From Alcanivorax sp. UBA4485 (GTDB taxonomy: Bacteria > Pseudomonadota > Gammaproteobacteria > Pseudomonadales > Alcanivoracaceae): a DNA stretch of 7,501 nt. Numbering within the stretch: the stretch's first letter is position 1; each line of letters begins with the position of its first letter. Position numbers and translations under genes: made by a program. Of the stretch, positions 1 to 5,835 are shown in pieces. Below the pieces are notes generated by a model. It did not search any database. It had not been told where the DNA came from and worked only from the letters and a program-made list of their open reading frames with translations. The stretch lies in contig DGNT01000026.1 in the NCBI GenBank assembly GCA_002389055.1, positions 1 to 7,501 on the forward strand, in the 5' to 3' direction.

Positions 1-278
1 TCGGCGGCTGCTCCAGCTTCGACGTGGTGCACATCCTGCGCAAAGCCCGCCAGGACGTGACCGGCTGTCGCTGCGAGATGGAAGCGGAACGGGCCGAGGA
101 TGAGATTCCCGCCGTTTTTACCAAAATTCACCTGCATTTCCGGGTCAGTGGCAATAACCTCAAGGAAAATCAGGTCAAGCGGGCCGTGGAACTGTCCGCG
201 GAGAAGTATTGCTCCGCCGCGATTATGCTCACGCGTGGTGGCGTGGAAGTGACTCACAGCTACAGCATCGAATCCTGA
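1..278 (+). CDS. OsmC-family peroxiredoxin-like protein, 3' part (cut by left edge)
   Basis: The reading frame is open from base 3 to the TGA at 276-278, giving 91 residues; the N-terminal part lies outside the window. OsmC-family proteins are small cytosolic dimers that reduce organic hydroperoxides with a pair of cysteines. Both expected cysteines are visible: one in the GGCSSFDVV motif at the very start of the fragment (family pattern GGC-xx-(Y/F)D) and one in EKYCSAAIML about 67 residues later (codon 210-212). The segment between them, with the IHLHFRVSG strand and the NQVKRAVELS helix, fits the second half of the OsmC fold. It resembles the YhfA/PA0653 type more than classical Ohr. The stop lies 25 bp before speD on the same strand, so the two are probably co-transcribed. 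The exact substrate cannot be read from sequence. Family assignment is secure; physiological role is inferred. Confidence 0.9.
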   Translation, partial: GGCSSFDVVHILRKARQDVTGCRCEMEAERAEDEIPAVFTKIHLHFRVSGNNLKENQVKRAVELSAEKYCSAAIMLTRGGVEVTHSYSIES

Positions 279-303
279 TACCGGCCAGCGGGGAAATAAC
301 GCC

Positions 304-1107
304 GTGGTGAAAGATCCCAATCCCAAGATTTCGGTTCATGGTTTTAACAACCTGACCAAGTCCCTCAGCTTTAATATCTTCGATATCGCCTATGCGAAAA
401 CCGAGCAGCATCGCAAGGAATACATCGAGTATATCGACGAGCTGTACAATGCCGAACGTCTCACAGAGATCCTCACCAATGTGACCCGGATCATCGGCGC
501 CAACATTCTCAATATCGCCCGCCAGGATTACGACCCTCAGGGCGCCAGCGTGACCATGTTGATCGCCGAGCACGAGTCCCCGCCCACCGACGGCGACTGG
601 GACGAGGAAGCCCCGGGCCCGCTGCCGGATTCGGTGGTCGCCCATCTGAACAAGAGCCATGTGACGGTGCACACCTATCCGGAGTCGCACCCGGACAACG
701 GCATCTCCACCTTCCGGGTGGACGTGGACGTGTCCACCTGCGGGGTGATCTCACCGCTGCGGGCGCTCAACTACCTGATCCACAGCTTTGATTCCGACAT
801 CGTCACCATCGACTACCGGGTTCGCGGCATGACCCGCGACGTGGACGGCACCAAGCACTACATCGACCACGACATCAACTCGATTCAGAACTTCCTCACC
901 GAGGACACCCAGAACGGGTACCAGATGATCGATGTGAACGTGTACCAGGAGAACATCTTCCACACCAAGATGTTGCTCAAGGAATTCGACATCAACAACT
1001 ACCTGTTCGGCGCCGGCAGCGACGAGTTCAACGACAAGGAACTGGCCAACATCCGCGAACGCCTGCAAACCGAAATGCTCGAAATCTTCTACAGCCGCAA
1101 TATGTAA
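304..1107 (+). CDS. speD: S-adenosylmethionine decarboxylase proenzyme, SpeD (E. coli-type class 1A)
   Basis: SpeD decarboxylates S-adenosylmethionine to give the aminopropyl donor for spermidine synthesis. The 267-residue product is close to the 264 residues of the E. coli enzyme and matches it along its length (HGFNNLTKSLSF, IIGANILNIARQDY, HTYPESHP, DVNVYQENIFHTKMLL, and a C-terminal YSRNM). The self-cleavage site is HLNKSH, with Lys117-Ser118; Ser118 should become the pyruvoyl cofactor at the N-terminus of the alpha chain. The catalytic Cys is Cys146 in VSTCGVISP. The start is GTG at 304, immediately followed by a second GTG at 307; a GGGGA at 290-294 gives a fitting ribosome-binding spacing for either. 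The acidic loop at residues 88-103 is more divergent than the rest, as is usual for this family. It follows the OsmC gene by 25 bp and ends just before a strong terminator. No speE is seen in the window. Confidence 0.98.
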   Translation: MVKDPNPKISVHGFNNLTKSLSFNIFDIAYAKTEQHRKEYIEYIDELYNAERLTEILTNVTRIIGANILNIARQDYDPQGASVTMLIAEHESPPTDGDWDEEAPGPLPDSVVAHLNKSHVTVHTYPESHPDNGISTFRVDVDVSTCGVISPLRALNYLIHSFDSDIVTIDYRVRGMTRDVDGTKHYIDHDINSIQNFLTEDTQNGYQMIDVNVYQENIFHTKMLLKEFDINNYLFGAGSDEFNDKELANIRERLQTEMLEIFYSRNM

Positions 1108-1113
1108 AAAGGG

Positions 1114-1148
1114 CAGTTGATAGTGGACAGTTGATAGTTGATAGCTAA
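1114..1148 (+). repeat. Heptamer array YAGTTGA, left arm
   Basis: Seven bases after the speD stop come five head-to-tail heptamers: CAGTTGA, TAGTGGA, CAGTTGA, TAGTTGA and a decayed TAGCTAA. The first three (1114-1134) recur exactly, in inverted orientation, at 1254-1274 beside coq7. In one forward frame such arrays read as a QLST-like peptide. This is not part of either gene. I do not assign it to a named repeat family. Confidence 0.85.
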
Positions 1149-1153
1149 AACAA

Positions 1154-1170
1154 CGCGGGCGTTGCCCGCG
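1154..1170. other. Small GC hairpin between speD and its terminator
   Basis: CGCGGGC (1154-1160), loop GTT, and GCCCGCG (1164-1170) form a 7-bp perfect stem with a 3-base loop. It lacks a T-run and is followed by an A-rich stretch (AACAGAAAAC), so it is unlikely to terminate alone on the plus strand. On the minus strand it follows the T-rich tail of the larger terminator. It may serve as an auxiliary stop or protect the 3' end. Confidence 0.5.
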
Positions 1171-1180
1171 AACAGAAAAC

Positions 1181-1218
1181 AAAGAGGCCGCGTCCTAAAC
1201 CAGGGGCGCGGCCTCTTT
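1181..1218. terminator. Bidirectional rho-independent terminator for speD and coq7
   Basis: AAAGAGGCCGCG (1181-1192) pairs perfectly with CGCGGCCTCTTT (1207-1218), a 12-bp stem. With G-T pairs it can extend to about 16 bp around the loop AAACCA (1197-1202). The plus strand ends in CTCTTTCGTTTC and the minus strand in CTCTTTGTTTTCTG, so both directions have a T-rich tail. It sits between the convergent stops of speD and coq7, where a shared terminator is expected. Confidence 0.9.
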
Positions 1219-1253
1219 CGTTTCAGGCTGGCAGCGGTTTCGTCCGCGAGCTG

Positions 1254-1281
1254 TCAACTGTCCACTATCAACTGTCAACTA
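1254..1281 (-). repeat. Heptamer array YAGTTGA, right arm (inverted copy)
   Basis: Read on the minus strand from base 1281, the heptamers are TAGTTGA, CAGTTGA, TAGTGGA, CAGTTGA, then a partial CAG at 1251-1253. Bases 1254-1274 are the exact reverse complement of 1114-1134. The first heptamer overlaps the coq7 stop: the TAG at 1281-1279 is its first three bases. The array therefore begins directly at the end of coq7, mirroring the array that begins just after speD. Confidence 0.85.
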
Positions 1282-1926
1282 GATCCGGTAGGTGGTGAAC
1301 GTCATGACTTTGCTCATCAGCGCCATGGCGCCCTTGATCGGGGGCGGCAGGGGGGCGCCGCCGGCGCCTTCGGCGGTGACGGCGTGGCGCAGCTCGTCTT
1401 CGCGCATTTGTTCGAGAATCGCGCGGCTGCGGCGGTCGCCGTCCGGCAGGCGGGTGAGGTGATTCTCCAGGTGGCGCACTACCTGATGTTCGGTTTCCGA
1501 GACGAACCCCAGACTCCAGCGGTCGCCGGCCAGGCCGGCGCCGGCGCCGAGGGCGTAGCTGACGGCATAGAACAGCGGGTTCAGCCGGCTGGGCACACCG
1601 CCCAGTTCGCGGATGCGGTCGTCGCACCAGGACAGGTGGTCCTCTTCTTCGCGGGCCGCCGCCTCCATGGCGTGGCGTACATGGGGCAGGGTGGCGGTGC
1701 TGGCCTGGCCCTGGTAGAGCGCCTGGGCGCACACTTCGCCGGTGTGGTTGATGCGCATCAACCCGGTGACATGGCGGCGCTGTTCGGGGTTCAAGGGCGC
1801 TTCCGGCCCGGGGTCCGCGTTCGGCGGCTGCCGCTCGGCGCGGGCGGAGCCCGGCGTCAGGGTGCGCAGCGCGCTGTCCACGCGGCTGAGCAGGCGGTCC
1901 ATGGGGCTAAAATGTCGTTCGGTCAT
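1279..1926 (-). CDS. coq7: 2-polyprenyl-3-methyl-6-methoxy-1,4-benzoquinol hydroxylase (Coq7, diiron)
   Basis: Coq7 carries out the last ring hydroxylation of ubiquinone synthesis, making demethylubiquinol from the 6-methoxy precursor; it is a membrane-associated diiron enzyme and replaces UbiF in many proteobacteria. The 215-residue product is of usual length. The six carboxylate/His ligands are visible in order: Glu64 (NHTGEVCAQALY), Glu94 and His97 (REEEDHL), Glu146 (SETEHQVV), and Glu178 and His181 (EDELRHA). The N-terminal 45 residues are a loosely conserved linker rich in Pro and Ala. The ATG at 1924-1926 has GGAG about 9 bases upstream. The protein ends in MSKVMTFTTYRI, the usual family tail, so the stop supplied by the heptamer repeat does not shorten it. 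It is convergent with speD, the order known from Pseudomonas. Confidence 0.97.
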   Translation of the reverse strand: MTERHFSPMDRLLSRVDSALRTLTPGSARAERQPPNADPGPEAPLNPEQRRHVTGLMRINHTGEVCAQALYQGQASTATLPHVRHAMEAAAREEEDHLSWCDDRIRELGGVPSRLNPLFYAVSYALGAGAGLAGDRWSLGFVSETEHQVVRHLENHLTRLPDGDRRSRAILEQMREDELRHAVTAEGAGGAPLPPPIKGAMALMSKVMTFTTYRI

Positions 1927-2006
1927 CGTTCCGGTCTCCGGGCGCCAATCACGGGCATGCTAGCATAACCGCTTCATTGAACAGTGAACCAGAGGGCCAG
2001 GGCATC
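1927..2006. promoter_or_regulatory. Divergent coq7 / AraC-regulator control region with 10-bp palindrome
   Basis: This 80-bp gap must hold the start signals of both divergent genes. It contains a perfect 10-bp palindrome, ATGCTAGCAT (1957-1966), a possible operator. For coq7, on the minus strand, a weak promoter can be proposed: TTCACT (1988-1983) and TATGCT (1967-1962) with a short 15-bp spacer. For the regulator I see no convincing -35 box. The palindrome overlaps the proposed coq7 -10 region. All of this is pattern reading with no experimental support. Confidence 0.3.
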
Positions 2007-3056
2007 ATGCACATCAGTCCCGCGGTGGCCGGCACCGACCGCAGCGTGTCCGCCGCCTTTGTCGACTCGGTGCTGCCGGATTTGCTGGCGCACTATCGCT
2101 TGCAGCGGGCCACGGTGCTGGAACAGGCGGGCATCGACGGCGCGGTGTTCAACGATCCGGGGCGGCTGCTGCCGCTGCTGGACGTGATGCGCTTGTTCCT
2201 GGTGATTTTGGAAGCTTGCGGCGACCCTGGCCTGGGTTTTGAAACCGGGCGCCGGGTGCGGCCCCGCTCCTATCAGGTGCTGGGCTACGTGATTCTCGCC
2301 AGCCGCGATCTGGACGAGGCTATCGGGCGGCTGATGCGCTTCGAGAAGCTGTCCGGCAATCTGGGGCGCACCGAACGCCACGATGAGGGCGACCAGGTGC
2401 GCCTGTGCTGGCAATGCCCGGTGGCGGGCGAGCCGGGCCGCATGCTCACCGAGGCGGCGATCACCGGCTGGGTGACCTTCATGCGCCCGCTGATGCCGCC
2501 GGGCGCGGCGCCGTTGGAAGTGTGCTTCCGCCACCCGTCGCCGGTGGACACCGCCCGTTACCAGGACTGGTTCCAGGCCCCGGTGCGCTTTGACGCCGCC
2601 TTCGACGGCGTGCGTCTGCCGGCGGGGTTGTTGCGCCATTCGCTGGAAAGCGCCGACCCCGGGCTGGGGCGGATGATGGAGAAAGAAGCCGGGGCCTTGC
2701 TGGCGGACTTCGACGCCCACGGCAATCTGCTCAGCCGGGTGCGCTCGGCGATTTACCGGCGTCTGGGCAGCGGCGACCCGTCGGTGGACGCGGTGGCCGC
2801 GGAACTGGGGCTCACCGTGCGTACTCTGCAGAGCCGGCTGCAGCGCCAGGGCCTGGCCTATCAGGACGTGCTCGACGGTCTGCGCCGCAGCCTCGCCGAG
2901 CTCTACCTGCGCGACCCGGCGCTCAACCTGACGGAAATCGCCTTGTTGCTGGGGTTCGCCGAATCCAGCTCGTTCAGCCGCGCGTTCCGCCGCTGGCGCG
3001 GTGAATCGCCGGTCAGTTGGCGTCGTCGTCTGCCGCGCCCGGATCCCGCCGGGTAA
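2007..3056 (+). CDS. AraC-family transcriptional regulator (arabinose-bd type N-domain)
   Basis: The 349-residue product has the layout of the large AraC regulators with an N-terminal ligand domain (Arabinose_bd-like, about residues 15-200; note SYQVLGYVILASRDLDEAIGRLMRFEKL) and a C-terminal two-part helix-turn-helix. The first HTH is at about 258-282 (PSVDAVAAELGLTVRTLQSRL). The second is at about 307-335 (LTEIALLLGFAESSSFSRAF, then RRWRGESP) and matches the AraC signature closely. The ATG at 2007 is chosen because the region upstream of it is unconserved-looking and an AGAGGG/CAGGGC purine run precedes it; a TTG at 1977 would add 10 residues. The gene is divergent from coq7 and convergent with the sensor kinase, overlapping its 3' end by 44 bp. 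Ligand and targets are unknown. Autoregulation through the upstream palindrome is possible but unproven. Confidence 0.9.
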   Translation: MHISPAVAGTDRSVSAAFVDSVLPDLLAHYRLQRATVLEQAGIDGAVFNDPGRLLPLLDVMRLFLVILEACGDPGLGFETGRRVRPRSYQVLGYVILASRDLDEAIGRLMRFEKLSGNLGRTERHDEGDQVRLCWQCPVAGEPGRMLTEAAITGWVTFMRPLMPPGAAPLEVCFRHPSPVDTARYQDWFQAPVRFDAAFDGVRLPAGLLRHSLESADPGLGRMMEKEAGALLADFDAHGNLLSRVRSAIYRRLGSGDPSVDAVAAELGLTVRTLQSRLQRQGLAYQDVLDGLRRSLAELYLRDPALNLTEIALLLGFAESSSFSRAFRRWRGESPVSWRRRLPRPDPAG

Positions 3057-5835
3057 AGCGCACCAGCGCCTCGCGCAGCACGCTCATTTCCACCGGTTTG
3101 GGAATGTGCGCGTTCATCCCCGACGCCAGGCTGCGCTCGCGGTGCTCGCGCAGAATGTGGGCGGTGAGGGCGACGATCGGCACCGCCACCAGACCCTGGC
3201 GGCGCTCGAACTCGCGGATCCGCTGGGTGGCTTCAAAGCCGTCCATCTCCGGCATTTCACAATCCATCAGGATCAGGTCGTAACGGTTTTCCATGGCCAT
3301 CGCCAGCGCTTCCTTACCGTTGGCGGCCAGGTCCGCGCTCAGACCCAACTTGCTGAGCATGCCGCGAATCACCTTCTGGCTGAGTTTGTGGTCTTCCACC
3401 ACCAGCAGTTTAAGGGCCGGGTCCGGCGTTTCCGGCTGGCCGTGCTCGCGCACCGGCCGGCGCAGCCCCATTTCTTCCGCCAGCGCCTGTTTCAGGCGCG
3501 GCGCCGAGACTGGCTTGGTGAGCACCCGGTGGATGCTCACATTGCGCGCTTCGGTGGCGGTGGGCGCGTTGTTCACCCCGGTGAGCATGATCAGCGTGGT
3601 GGGGTGGGTGATCACCGGGTCCTCGTGGATGCGTGCCGCCAGCTGCAGGCCGTTCATGCCCGGCATGTGGTGATCCAGCAGCACGATGTCGTAGGGCTCG
3701 TTGATGTTGGCCTGGGTGCGCAGCGACGCCAGCGCTTCGCGCGGGTCGTGGCAGGCGGTGACACGCATGCCCCAGCCCAGCGCCAGATGGCGGATCACCC
3801 GGGTGACGGTGCTGGAGTCGTCCACCACCAGCATGCTGCGGCCCTGCAGGGCGCTGATGTCGGTGTCCGGCCCGCTGGGCGGCGCGTCCATGGCCGGCAG
3901 CGGCAGCACGAACCAGTAGGCCACGTCGCCGCCGTGCTCGTCGCGCTCCCCGGCGCGGCCCTGCATGGCGTCCACCAGCTGCTCGGCGATCGACAGGTTG
4001 AGGTTGCTGCTGTCCTGGCGGGCGGCGGGGTCGCGCAGGGCCCGGAAGGTGCCGGAGCGCAGGGCGGTGCCGCTGAATTCGAAACGCACCTGGCCGGCCC
4101 GCCCGGTGGGCTCCAGGGAAATATCGATGATCAGTTCGCCGGGCTGGGCATGGCGTATAAAGGCGCCCATCAGGTTGGTGAGCACCTGGCGCAGCCGGCC
4201 GGGGTCGCCTTCCATGCGCGCCGGCAGGTTGGTGTGCACGTGGGTGATCAACTCCACCTGCTTTTCTTCCGCCCGTTCGCGGAACAGATCCACCGCGCCC
4301 ATCAGCAGCTCGTTGGCGTCCAGAGCCTCGCGGTTGATGTCCGCGCCCTGGTCGGACAGCTGCGAGTATTCCAGCACGTCGTTGATGATCTTCAGCAGGC
4401 TCTCGCCGGCATTGCGGATGCCGCCGACACAGTCTTTCTGGTTGGGGGTCAGCGGCGTGTCCTCGAGAATCTCGGCCATGCCGAGAATGCCGCTCAACGG
4501 GGTGCGCACGTCATGGCCCATGCGCGCCAGGGTTTCCCGGCGGGTGGTGTCAACGGTGTCCGCCACGCTCTGGCTGCGCCGGTGCTCCATCTTCATATGC
4601 AGATGCTGGTGATGCTGGATGCGCAGGCCGGCGGCCTGGATGAAGCCGGCCAGGTTGACGGTGATCATCACGCTCAGACCCAGATCCACGTTGCTTTGCA
4701 CCAGGCCAAGCATGATCAGGCAGCCCAGCACCACCGGGCTGCCCACCAGCAGGCTGGTGAAGAAATACAGCGCGCCCAGCGGCACTTCCCGGTGCCAGGC
4801 CTGATAGCCCAGGGCCACCAGCACGGCCGCGGCCGCCAGGCCCAGCCCGAAGGCGGCGGCCAGGGCGCCGGTGATCGGCAGCCAGGGCACCGCCAGCAGA
4901 AACAGCAGCGCCAGCAGCGTTAAACCGCGCAGCAGGCGGTCCAGCAGCGGCGCGTTGAGGCGGCTGTCGACGAAGGTACGGCCGATGCCACAGGCGCCGA
5001 TGATCGCCAGTAGCAGGCTGCCCATTTTGAGTTGCGGCAGCCAGTCGCCGATCAGCGAATGGCCGGCGAGCATGCCCGAGGAAAACAAAACCAGGCCGGC
5101 CAGGGCGAGCAGGAAGCCGGCGTGGTAGCCGTGGCTGATGCCGCCGCGCATGACCGCCACCAGGCCGTTGTAGCCGGCCAGCGCCAGCATCACGCCGAAC
5201 AGCAGCCAATACAGCGCGAACAGCGGGTCGTTACCCAGGGCGGCGGGCAGGGTGCTCAGGTTGATGGAGTAAATCAGGCTGCCGCGCGGATTCACCCGCC
5301 AGTAAAACACCCGTGGCTCGCCGGGCGGCAGATCCACCAGATAGACCGGGGTGCGGTGGACAAAGCGTTCGCCGGGTCCGGCGGCCCGGTAGCCGTCGTC
5401 GTCGGGCAGGAAGAACTCACTGTCGAAGTAGTGGCGGGGGCCCTGCATCAGGGCGAAACGGCGCTGGTCGCCCAGTTCGTTTTGCACCGCGATGCGCACC
5501 CACCAGGGATGATCGCTCAGCCCCAGCCGTTCCACGAAGCGGGAGGCGGGTTTGAAGCGGCCATCGAAATCGCCGGCGGTGATCGCTTCCAGGCTCAGCG
5601 TGCCGTTCGGGTCGGGCAGGTATTCCGAGTAAATGGTGATGCGTTCGTTGTCGGGCAGGCTGCTGATCACGTACGGCGGCGGCGGGGCCCCCTGCACGGC
5701 GGTCGCCAACAGGACCAGCAGGCCGGGCAGCCAGCGTGCCCAGGTCCGCGCCCGTGGCAACCGCTTCCGTTCAGCCTTCGGCGTTCGCCGCCAGGCTCCG
5801 TTCGCTGTGTTCTTCTTCTTCCCTAGTGTCATCAT
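3013..5835 (-). CDS. retS: RetS-like hybrid sensor kinase: DISMED2-7TM-HisKA-degenerate HATPase-REC-REC
   Basis: Numbering from the ATG at 5835 (940 residues). A signal peptide (about 26-49, RTWARWLPGLLVLLATAVQG) leads to a periplasmic 7TMR-DISMED2-type domain (about 55-200), seven membrane helices (about 205-404), HisKA with His441 in GHDVRTPLSG, an HATPase region (about 500-650), and two receivers. REC1 has Asp672/673, Asp721, Thr752 and Lys774; REC2 has Glu814/Asp815, Asp858, Thr891 and Lys913. There is no HPt domain. This domain order, the length and the position downstream of purD match Pseudomonas RetS, which restrains GacS. The ATPase domain lacks the usual N-, G1- and G2-box residues, so kinase activity is doubtful. 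The start is uncertain: ATGs at 5835/5832 overlap the upstream gene by about 65 bp, while a TTG at 5760 would give a more typical short signal peptide. Family call is firm; orthology to RetS is inference. Confidence 0.85.
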   Translation of the reverse strand: MMTLGKKKNTANGAWRRTPKAERKRLPRARTWARWLPGLLVLLATAVQGAPPPPYVISSLPDNERITIYSEYLPDPNGTLSLEAITAGDFDGRFKPASRFVERLGLSDHPWWVRIAVQNELGDQRRFALMQGPRHYFDSEFFLPDDDGYRAAGPGERFVHRTPVYLVDLPPGEPRVFYWRVNPRGSLIYSINLSTLPAALGNDPLFALYWLLFGVMLALAGYNGLVAVMRGGISHGYHAGFLLALAGLVLFSSGMLAGHSLIGDWLPQLKMGSLLLAIIGACGIGRTFVDSRLNAPLLDRLLRGLTLLALLFLLAVPWLPITGALAAAFGLGLAAAAVLVALGYQAWHREVPLGALYFFTSLLVGSPVVLGCLIMLGLVQSNVDLGLSVMITVNLAGFIQAAGLRIQHHQHLHMKMEHRRSQSVADTVDTTRRETLARMGHDVRTPLSGILGMAEILEDTPLTPNQKDCVGGIRNAGESLLKIINDVLEYSQLSDQGADINREALDANELLMGAVDLFRERAEEKQVELITHVHTNLPARMEGDPGRLRQVLTNLMGAFIRHAQPGELIIDISLEPTGRAGQVRFEFSGTALRSGTFRALRDPAARQDSSNLNLSIAEQLVDAMQGRAGERDEHGGDVAYWFVLPLPAMDAPPSGPDTDISALQGRSMLVVDDSSTVTRVIRHLALGWGMRVTACHDPREALASLRTQANINEPYDIVLLDHHMPGMNGLQLAARIHEDPVITHPTTLIMLTGVNNAPTATEARNVSIHRVLTKPVSAPRLKQALAEEMGLRRPVREHGQPETPDPALKLLVVEDHKLSQKVIRGMLSKLGLSADLAANGKEALAMAMENRYDLILMDCEMPEMDGFEATQRIREFERRQGLVAVPIVALTAHILREHRERSLASGMNAHIPKPVEMSVLREALVRFTRRDPGAADDDAN

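Noticed and set aside
1114..1281. CRISPR-like array from the repeated short units
   Set aside because: Units are contiguous 7-mers without spacers, arranged as two facing arms. This is a tandem/inverted repeat, not repeat-spacer architecture.
1138..1968. A 276-codon plus-strand frame starting in the speD terminator region and running over coq7
   Set aside because: It includes repeat sequence (CQLSTINCQL) and the antisense of the conserved diiron protein. The minus-strand frame has all six ligands and is clearly the gene.
1974..2720. A 248-codon minus-strand frame opposite the AraC-family gene
   Set aside because: Composition is dominated by His, Gln, Arg and Ala with no domain, while the plus-strand frame carries a clear AraC HTH. 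It is an antisense shadow.
3001..4923. A 640-codon open frame on the plus strand opposite the sensor kinase
   Set aside because: Its translation is rich in His, Gln, Ala and Gly with no recognisable domain, and it is exactly antisense to well-conserved receiver and HisKA coding. Long open antisense frames are expected in high-GC genes with strong third-position bias.
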